A stretch of DNA of 64,000 nucleotides from positions 620,001 through 684,000 of the forward strand of contig JALMLS010000064.1 of assembly GCA_038496445.1 (NCBI GenBank), in the 5' to 3' direction. The stretch is from Trichosphaerium sp. ATCC 40318. Lineage: Eukaryota > Discosea > Flabellinia > Trichosidae. Below the pieces are notes generated by a model, which ran no database searches, was not told the origin of the DNA, and worked only from the letters and a program-made list of their open reading frames with translations. Below, one piece after another: positions 56,240-64,000 of this stretch. The stretch's first letter is position 1. Each line of letters starts with the position of its first letter. A program made the position numbers and the translations under genes.

Positions 56240-57816
56240 TTAAGACGAGCTTGTGGTCTTGTCAGATTTTGATTTCTTGCTCTTGCTTTCTGATTTCTCA
56301 GATTTTTTGCTTGTACTTTCTGATCTAGCGGACTTTTTCTTCTTTGACGACTTTGATGAGGACGACTTTTTAGACTTTGTAGACCTTGCTGATTTGGATG
56401 ACTTTTTCGATTTTCTTGACACTAAACATTTTTAGCCTGTCATTTGACACTTAAATGAGAAAAAATTAGGAAAGTTACATACGTTCTTCGTCTTCTTGAC
56501 TTCCAGTTTGTTCTTTATCACTTTCTTCTTCGTTTTTTTCTTCCTTGTCCCAATGTTTATCAAAATCCCATTTAAATGTACTTTTACCGCCATAAGCTAC
56601 TTCAAGATTATCTTCATCTATCCACTCCAACAAACGAGATGTTGAAGAAGTAATAAATACTTTCTTCTTTGTTTTTGCATCCACAAACGGAGATATCATC
56701 TATTCACAGAGTAATAAGTAAATATCTTATCTAGTGAACAATGAACAGTCAAAAAGGGTTTAACGTACATTCCAAAATAATGTGAATGCAAAAGGTGCAT
56801 TGAAGAAAATTACAACACCCAGGCGTTCTAAGACATAGGAAGTTAAAATAAAAAAACTTTTATTTTTCGTACCTGGATAATGGTTTTGAAGTACGCTTAG
56901 GACTTCTTGTGATATTTTCATATTACCTAATCCAGACACATGTGTGGCATCTAATTAAAATTGATAAGAAGAATTGCACAACAACAGACTATAGTAAGAG
57001 AATGTTAAACCGACCGTACCTTTAAGATCACAAACCCAAGAAAGTTTATCACGTCCACGAGTTTTCCTAACACGTTCGTTAACCCGAAACATGTCATTGT
57101 CAAGGATTGCTGCGATCATTCCTTTTTGATACGCGTAATTTTGCATAGTAGTATGAAACGTACGCGAGAGCTGTTGCTTTTTCTAGCAAGTAAACTAAAT
57201 ATTTAATTTTAAAGTCTTTTTCTGGTAACCCTGTGTTGTCGAGACCAGGTTTCATCCATAATATTGGTCTGCCCAACTTATCGTAACCGTTCCTGTAGTT
57301 TCGGTTGAGTTAGAACCTCGTTTTTTTTTCATTTATTTTTTTGAGCGAACCTGTACATTTTTCCATCGTTTTTAAGTTCTATCATGACATCCTATGGCAT
57401 AAATATGTCAAAAGTAGCGATTCGTTCCCAATTCGTACCTTGGCTGTTATTTCTGTTGGTTTTGCTTCTCTACGCCATTTTAGTGTTCCTAAAAGCATGT
57501 CTGACGCTTTATCCATTTTGTACTCTCTCGCTCTATTTACACGGTGAGAAATTGTTAACAATAAATGTACAAAGTTAACTGACCTCAAGTAACGGCATAG
57601 TGTAGCATCGTCACACCAAGCCTTTTCTTCAGCGGTGATATCTGGTAATAATGTTTCTAAACTATTTCTAAGCGTGTCTAAAGCCTCTGTTTCACTCTCA
57701 TTCAGCAATGACCGTATCGTTCGTGGGTCATAGTCGCCAATAAGAAAGTTATATTGCCGATCGGCTTCAGCCTTCCTCTCAGCCTCTTTTACAGGGTCTG
57801 GCTTGCTCCAGAACAT
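56240..57816 (-). CDS. Sec14-like CRAL-TRIO protein with Lys/Ser-rich tail
   Basis: The N-terminus MFWSKPDPVKEAERKAEAD leads into a CRAL-TRIO N-domain (EKAWCDDATLCRYLR, then ASDMLLGTLKWRREAKP). The lipid-binding lobe follows: GYDKLGRPILWMKPGLDN, then VCDLKG with GLGNMKISQEVLSVLQNHYP, ERLGVVIFFNAPFAF and FWNMISPFVDAKTKKKVF. Then ITSSTSRLLEWIDEDNLEVAYGG closes the fold. These are the standard Sec14 signatures for phosphatidylinositol/phosphatidylcholine exchange. An acidic linker follows (EEKNEEESDKEQ), and the last exon encodes about 60 residues almost only of Lys and Ser. That tail is not part of the usual family. Roughly eight exons. Confidence 0.85.
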
Positions 57817-58074
57817 TTTGCGTGCGTTTTAATACTTGAACAAAAGGGAAGCTACGTCAGTTAACCGGTGCTAAAACAAGAGTATTGTAGTACTCTAATG
57901 ACGTCGGAGCAAATAACAAATGTTCCGACTTTGGTCACCAAATCTATGCTAATTTTTTCATTTTTATTGTACAATGGTTTATTTCTCATTCCACGTATCC
58001 AGCAAATCCATTACTAGAACGAATGTCGTATACCTATTTTAGCACGTGTCAATATTGAGTAATGCAAAATTCAG

Positions 58075-58895
58075 TCATTGGCGTACTGTAGCATTTCCCT
58101 TGTCAGAATCATGGCAAGTGGTTTCCTCCTCATAGTGGTCATCAGTTGTGTTTGTGGCAGCTGGCACAATTGGAGCATCAGAAGGCTTGTCAGCGGAGTA
58201 AAACTTGTACACTTCTTCTTCTTGTACTTCTGGCTCTTGCTCGTCTTTTTGTTCTTCTTTGGGAGTCACTATATCCTCCCAGGAAGTTACAATCCGCACT
58301 GGGTTAGGCTTTGGTTCCTTTCGTACGACCTTGGCAGGAGCATTTCTTTTTTTTTGGAAAGTCAAAGAAGAAACCCACTTGCATAATGTGTCAGCGAGGA
58401 AATCAACTCTTGGCCTTGCTCCATTCGTCAATACAGAATGTGGATCTTTTAGAATACTCCACTCGCCGTTAGGACCCTTTTCAAAGGGTCTAACTGGAGG
58501 GATTACGAGGGTGTCACTCCAAAGTACAACGTTTGATTTCTTTCCAGCTATGATTATTACGATACATGCACCGTCTACCCAGTGATCCTATTTTAGCGCA
58601 ATGTTAGCGCGTGTTTAGGTGTCACAGAGATAAAACTGGATAAAAATACCTTTTTAGTCTCCCACATGCCGTTTTCTATGCCAATCCAATAATTTGCTTG
58701 ACGTTTTTTACGTTTTGCGCCGTAAGCTCTATTCATTGCGCCCTTCTTCGTTTCATTCTTCCCAATAGGTTGTGGACGTACTCCTGACGGTATGTGTAAG
58801 GCCTGTACGGATGCAAAAGGCCAGGCGCGCGTAACGGCCTCTTTCTTAATGTAACTTGCTGAACCCAACACAATTACGCTTTTCTGTCTGCTCAT
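58075..58895 (-). CDS. DUF84/YjjX-type inosine/xanthosine triphosphatase with long tail
   Basis: The N-terminal exon reads VIVLGSASYIKKEAVTRAW, then PSGVRPQPIGKNETKKGAMN and YWIGIENGMWE. This matches the DUF84 (YjjX/PRRC1 C-terminal) fold: GSxNxxKxxAV, PSGVxxQPxGxxET and VGIExG. It removes ITP/XTP from nucleotide pools in bacteria and archaea. The second exon gives DGACIVIIIAGKKSNVVLWS and the closing segment VLTNGARPRVDFLADTL. About 90 further residues, acidic and disordered, end GNATVRQ; these exceed the normal enzyme length. Two exons with one short intron. Confidence 0.8.
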
Positions 58896-59191
58896 TTGGT
58901 GTCACAATGTTGGGGAGTTGAACAACTGAAATCTCGGCAAATTTTCGTTCTCAGGAAGATTCATAGCTTTTGAGTTGTGTTTTAACTGAAATCAATAATT
59001 TCATCACTATTTTTCCATTTTTAATCTCAAAGATGATGTTGACATGGTTGAAATATTACTCTGTTGTCCGTACTTGCAAGCCGTTAGTACAGTTTTTGTA
59101 AATTAACAGTGAGCTAGAGTTCAATTACTTTTATTGTATACAAGGGAAGTTATTCATAAAAGTTCGAAACAAACCTGTCTTCGAATAATTT
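58896..59191. other. Intergenic, no gene seen
   Basis: About 295 bp between the DUF84 gene start and the GCKR-like gene stop. A/T-rich, no open frame of interest. Confidence 0.4.
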
Positions 59192-61487
59192 TTATTCAAC
59201 TTCAACATTAACTAACTTTACAATTATCGAACGAATAATAGGTTCATTGGTTATAGCTTCCAGAGCTTGATGGACATTAAACTTGCCTAGTGTGAAGTAC
59301 GTTAGTAATAGAGCACAATTTATCTTAAAAGTATCTGTTAACCTGTGGCAAGCATAATTGCTATTGGGATAACATTCTCAACATCATTTGCTTTTTCAAT
59401 ATGTTCTTGTGGTTCCATCTTCTTTATATTATCATCTATACTGTCTTTACGGTATATAGACTTCAATAGCGCCATTCTTGAACATTCAGTGTCAACATTA
59501 GCAACTGCAGAGATAATTTCAATAGTCCTCAAGTACAATTTGTAGTTGCTAGAACGAAAAGCGTTAACAATTGTTACGCATTATTTGTAGACTAGGACTA
59601 GTTTTGTAATACGTACCATACACCCATGTTAATCATTGTATTCTGGTACACTGTACCAGCTATTATACAAGCACTAGTCGTAATTGCATTATACACAAGC
59701 TTGCAACTGAATTCTTCCAATAATGTTGAAGGACTCATAATTTGTTTGTCTGATAACGACACGTGTACTACCTAGTATAGAGAGAATAAATAAAATGACA
59801 ATGTTTATGTAATACGTACATCATTAAATGCGTTTGTACCGGAAATGACATGTCCACCACACAAAGCAATATTGACAAGTCCTGTCTTACTCTTTTTTTC
59901 GTTCACTTCTTTGGCGAGTTCCACAAAGATTTCTGCCTCTGACTGGACTGTTTTTGCATCACGTGAGTTACTATGTACTTGGTTATACTATATTGATGTA
60001 GGTTCTTCTCAAGTACCTTGTAACGATCGTACATACTACCATATCGTTTTCGTTCAACTTTGGCAAGATGTCTTCACGAAAATCTTTCAGTCCCATCCTG
60101 AACAATGGACCACATGTTGACACTTTAGCACCAGTTTTAAATTCAAGAGCTTCTGGCGCCCCTAGTACAAAGCCTAACAAAGCATTAGATACACAACAAC
60201 ATAATCAGAATGAAGCGTACCTCTGATTGTATGAAGGGACATGCCGTATGTATCGAACATCTCCGAAGCGTCTATGAAACCCATGACTCCAACTGAATCA
60301 GAACCAATGTAATAAACGTGACCTTGGCTCTATTGAAGGTACAGTCAATAATCAATAGTAAGCATTATACTTATAGTAATCGTTATACCTTAAGACACTG
60401 ACCAGCTTTGTCCATGAGAACATCTAACCCTTTAGTGAGGTACGTCTGGCGATAAATATGTTCATATCGAGATAACAATGATGTATAGCTCGCGTATTGT
60501 GGTTTGTTACACCTAAATATGGATGAGGTTTAAAAAAGCAAACTAAGTTATTATTCGTTTTCTACCTTGCTTGGACTACTAACGAGCAGATTGCCTCAAG
60601 TACTATTTTAGCTACAGATCCGCCTTTCATTCTTGATGATCCAGTAACTGACTCTGGTCCTACTATACAAGGAAGCACAAAAAATCTTTTCGGATGAGCT
60701 TTACATAAGCTTGTGCAAAGGTTAGTAAAAATTCTTTTATCAATATTGGCGAACCTGTCAATCAATTTTCTAGGAGTGGTGTCTTTTCCATCTATATTTA
60801 AGGTTGTAAGTGGTGCCTATGTAATGTCAGTATGCTGTACACGAAGATTGGGCTATTGATCACCTGCTCTGGAGGATTACAACCAAGTAACATTACTGTT
60901 TCGTAAATATCAGGGTTATTGCAAGCGTAGTTTATTTGTCCGTGTACCCACGCAGCAGAGAGACCGCACGTGACACCAATAAGTACTATGCGTTCATTAT
61001 TGCGCTTGGCATTCTCTTCAGTAACCTGAAGAGAGTCAACGCCCATTTTTGGCGAATCCTCTGGGAGTTCATTTGACAACACGAGAGCTTCGTCTCCACC
61101 AGCGTGACAGTACTCCCAAACGATGTTGGCTCCTGTTGGTGCTATAGAATTCATATTACGGCACGCTAGACATGTGTCAGTGCGATATCTAGTTATTTAC
61201 GTAACTCATGTACGCAATGCGTCCAGAAGTACCACATCCTGTTTGTATGTTAGAAAAGAAGTTATTGTGCTCATCGCACCAGTGAATACGAATCTATAGC
61301 GTTTTTTTGGTTGTATTGTACTACAAAATCGCGTAATCTCATCCTTTAGCTCGAATATATTGCAGTATTGTTGGAAACCAGCGAATATTTGTTGGTCTGT
61401 TTGACGCAATATTCTTAGTCTCCCTTTGGAACTTGTGATATCTATGTCAACTGACAACGAATTGCTAAGCTCGGTAATGCGTTTCAT
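59192..61487 (-). CDS. Glucokinase regulatory protein-like (GCKR) SIS-domain protein
   Basis: Two tandem SIS (sugar isomerase) domains. The start is MKRITELSNSL. The first SIS carries FTGCGTSGRIAYM (the phosphosugar-binding Ser/Thr loop), then WEYCHAGGDEALVLSNE, VLIGVTCGLSAAWVHGQI and NPDIYETVMLLGCNP. The conserved VGPESVTGSSRMKGGSVAKI loop (near 60640) matches the GCKR/MurNAc-6-P etherase signature. The second SIS has GHVYYIGSDSVGVMGFID and TIRGFVLGAPEALEF. The C-terminal helical lid contains ENVIPIAIMLATGKFNVHQA. The stop is at 59192. In vertebrates GCKR binds fructose phosphates and inhibits glucokinase. The role here is unknown and could be regulatory or enzymatic. About nine introns. Confidence 0.85.
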
Positions 61488-61542
61488 ACTGAGATTAAGC
61501 GATGGTTTTCACGTTTTGCCACTCATTGCCCTGCGTCACTTG
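61488..61542. promoter_or_regulatory. Shared divergent spacer, GCKR-like and P-loop genes
   Basis: About 55 bp between opposed start codons (61487 and the ATG chosen at 61543). An in-frame ATG at 61477 would make the two coding regions overlap, so the later one was chosen. Confidence 0.35.
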
Positions 61543-64000
61543 ATGATACGGTTCGCCCGCGTTACCAACGCATCAAAAGGCAGTGCTAAGTTATACAACG
61601 CACAGAAAACTTTTGTTGATGCCGCATGGTACGTAGTGGGCGTAGTTATTCGCATTAATAGCGTTTTTAAACAGCAGTGAAGCAAATCAGCATACCCTTT
61701 CTGTAAAGGGCTTCTCTGGTAGTGGTACGTCGCTTACTACCTTGTGTTGCTTTTTGCGCTCATTTACAAACAGGTAAAACGACAGCAATGGTAGAGGCAG
61801 CTAGTTTATTGCGGGGTTAGTTACAGTAGTAATACTACATGCGTTATAACCTCCTGCGTAGAAAAAGGTCATAGTGTTGCTTATCTAACCCCAAACCCTC
61901 ATGAACTCATGGACGGCATGCCACTATCAGAACTTATAGGCGCTCAAACACCAGAACAATTTTTTTTCGAATATTTCTCAAGCGATGATCAAAGCTCACT
62001 TCCAACGTACTTTAACGATCTACACTTCAACAACGAGGTACATCACGCTCTTTCAAAATAAAATTAACAGATGGAATTGCAAAAGTTTGTCTAATGCTGT
62101 AGTTAGCCTTGGTGGGCTTGTCAAAACCTAGCAAGTAGTGTTACTAAGTTCACAGAAGCCCTTGATATATTAAAAACATATCCTACAAACAACAGCTTAG
62201 CAGGGAAATCTTACTCTATAAATGTTATGCGCACTTGCAAACATATACTTAAATCTAGAGAAAAAAGGCAAATTGGGACAATAGGTGGTGTTATGGGCAT
62301 CATACAATCAAGAGGTGATATCGGTATATGCTCAAAACAACAAAGAAAGGAATCCTTTGCGTTTGACAAAAAGTATATCTTTATAGACGATATTTCTCTT
62401 ACATCTAAAGATTTCTTCTCTTGGATAGATTCAAACAATACAGCGTAATGATATTTGAATAATTAAGTGAAACAAAGAAAATTTCTATTTGACACCACAT
62501 TTTGACATTCTTACTTTTTTCCTGTTTTGATTCTGTTTTTGTTTGACTTTTTTTACAGGACGCAAATAGTGCTTGCAGAGAGCTATTCTCCTCCTGCGGG
62601 GGCCGAAGATGTGCATAAAACTTTCAACTGGCAGAACGTCAGACAGTTCGTATTTACAAACACATGCACAACGACCGCTGTTCAACAAGCTTTATTAAAA
62701 ATGTCAGCTCTCATGTGGAAGATTATAACACCTATTCCGCCCGTCATTGTGGACAACACACGATCAAAGTTTGTTGGAAAGTACTACACATCTACACATA
62801 CGATGTACGAGGGTGTTCTAAAGCGTATTCAGGACAATATAGTTGCAGGAAACAAGCACAATGACATTTCAGTAATAGTAAATATTACAAGCATTCAAAA
62901 TTTGACACCAATCATTGAGTTTTTAAATTATAATGGCGTACCAACACAAACAAACCTTCTAATGGCGCAACCTCTAGTAAATGCTTTTCGGCAGGTTTTG
63001 GTACTGTACAACCTCAAAATGAAAAAAAAGGTTGTTGGCGCTACAGCTGCTTTAACAGACATTGCAAAGCATCTATTTCATATTAATACAGACGAGTGGC
63101 CTTTTCATCATTTATTAGATAAACATGTAATGTCAGCTGAACCTTTATGGACTACACTTAATGATCTTGTAAAGAGAAACAAGATGACCTTGTTTTTAGC
63201 AAATAAGAGGATAGGTGGATCTTCAAACGGAGGTGGAAAAGGACAACGTGATAAAACTTTAGCACAATTCCGAAGACAAGTAATAGAGCTTGTCGAACAA
63301 ATATGGAATATATTCACTGCTTTCAACACGAACGAACCAACAGACTACGCAGAAATGGTTGAGGTAACGACAAGTGTAGCCCCTTCTCTTTTTTTCACAA
63401 TTTTTTTTGTAGTTGGTTTATTTTGGATACAAAGAACGTACTGGTATGGTTGATGCAGATGTAGAGTACTTTATTGCGCTATTGAAAAAATGGCAGGTTG
63501 ATTTACCAGAAAATGATTCCGAGGATGCTCGACTGAGTATGTTATTGAATGTAGCATCATATAGCAGAGAAACTATTTCTCCTGTACGAATTCTCTTTTT
63601 TTATTCTTCTAACAAAACCAATTAAAGACCTCAACCTTATTTGTAGACAGCTGCAGATGCAAATATGGTAAAAATACGTGCTGGATTCCAGATACCAGAT
63701 CATAGGCCTATGAGTACTATAATGCTAGCTGTTTATGAGAACTTTCCACCACGTATGTTTTTACTACTGTTTTTATATTCTTGTTCTAATATCTTCCTAA
63801 GCAACAAGCGAAACAAAGCCTGTATGGGAAATACAACAAAGAATTTATCAGTGGATGAAGGTTACATCACGACACTTCACTATAATGAGTGTAGAGCAAT
63901 TTAACGCTCAATCAACTCATTTGGAATCTATTCTTACCAGTACACCTTTCTATACTTTTTTTTGTTGGAATTATTAACTTGGTACTCACTCTTTTCGGTT
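61543..64000 (+). CDS. P-loop NTPase of unknown family, 3' end beyond window
   Basis: Exons joined in frame give MIRFARVTNASKGSAK, then HTLSVKGFSGSGKTTAMVEA, a clear Walker A (GxxxxGKT). A second exon reads AYLTPNPHELMDGMPLSEL. A Walker-B-like KKYIFIDDISL lies near 62370. The following exons (62560 on) form a long helical region with LLKMSALMWKIITPIPPVI, KHNDISVIVNITSIQNL, a low-complexity GGSSNGGGKGQRDK and LAQFRRQVIELVEQIWNIF. Later exons near 63470 and 63665 contain VEYFIALLKKWQVDLPEN and KIRAGFQIPDHRPMSTIM. It could be a divergent AAA+ or STAND-type protein. No family is recognised and the end is not in the window. Confidence 0.6.

Noticed and set aside
56253-56435. Plus-strand frame with Asp/Phe/Leu-rich product
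   Set aside because: Antisense of the Lys/Ser tail exon of the Sec14-like gene.

Overview
The window is nuclear DNA of a unicellular eukaryote. The evidence is spliceosomal genes with many short introns (roughly 25-90 nt, T-rich, very often opening with GTACGT or GTAAGT), AATAAA-type 3' ends, spacers of only tens to a few hundred bases between genes, and a core eukaryotic gene set: importin alpha, VPS41, eL6, THOC7, a VAMP7-type SNARE, a GH47 mannosidase and DNMT1. A full RFTS-BAH-BAH DNMT1, a FANCE-like protein and a glucokinase-regulator homologue would suit a holozoan (for example ichthyosporean-like) or amoebozoan protist. The species cannot be fixed from sequence alone. Gene coordinates run from first to last coding base and include introns. 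Most splice sites were placed by eye from reading frame and protein-family conservation.

Layout. 0.5-2.8 kb: importin alpha. 3.0-17.4 kb: a palindromic accessory region. A short MORN/YwqK-type repeat gene and an F-box/LRR gene (tail to tail) are mirrored about 8 kb away by a close paralogue of the F-box/LRR gene and a much longer MORN/YwqK-type gene that carries a frameshift. These two families resemble those expanded in amoeba-infecting giant viruses. Between the arms lie a tRNA-derived SINE with a perfect 15-bp target-site duplication, a TPR-methyltransferase gene, an intronless F-box gene, a small membrane protein, a repeat-nuclease gene and an unrecognised multi-exon gene.

18-25 kb: GH47 alpha-1,2-mannosidase, a PH-domain protein and two divergent BTB/KCTD-like genes. 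25-30.5 kb: a maintenance DNA methyltransferase. 31-49.8 kb: VPS41, a basic RxxS-rich disordered protein, a TMEM214-like protein, a VAMP7-type R-SNARE, THOC7, ribosomal protein eL6, a FANCE-like protein, a GPI-type surface protein with four repeats, and a VASt-domain lipid-transfer protein. 50-53.4 kb: a second accessory patch with a WW + H-type lectin gene, its decayed partial copy, and a second repeat-nuclease gene. 53.5-64 kb: two HAD hydrolases, a small Tim-like protein, a Sec14/CRAL-TRIO protein with a Lys/Ser tail, a DUF84 NTPase, a GCKR-like SIS protein, and the 5' part of an unrecognised P-loop ATPase gene that runs off the window.

The genes do not form operons. Many neighbours are divergent pairs sharing spacers of about 40-300 bp. 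The points most worth following are the mirrored F-box/LRR and MORN cassette, the SINE inserted just upstream of one arm, and the two multi-repeat genes ending in a PD-(D/E)XK-like nuclease domain.
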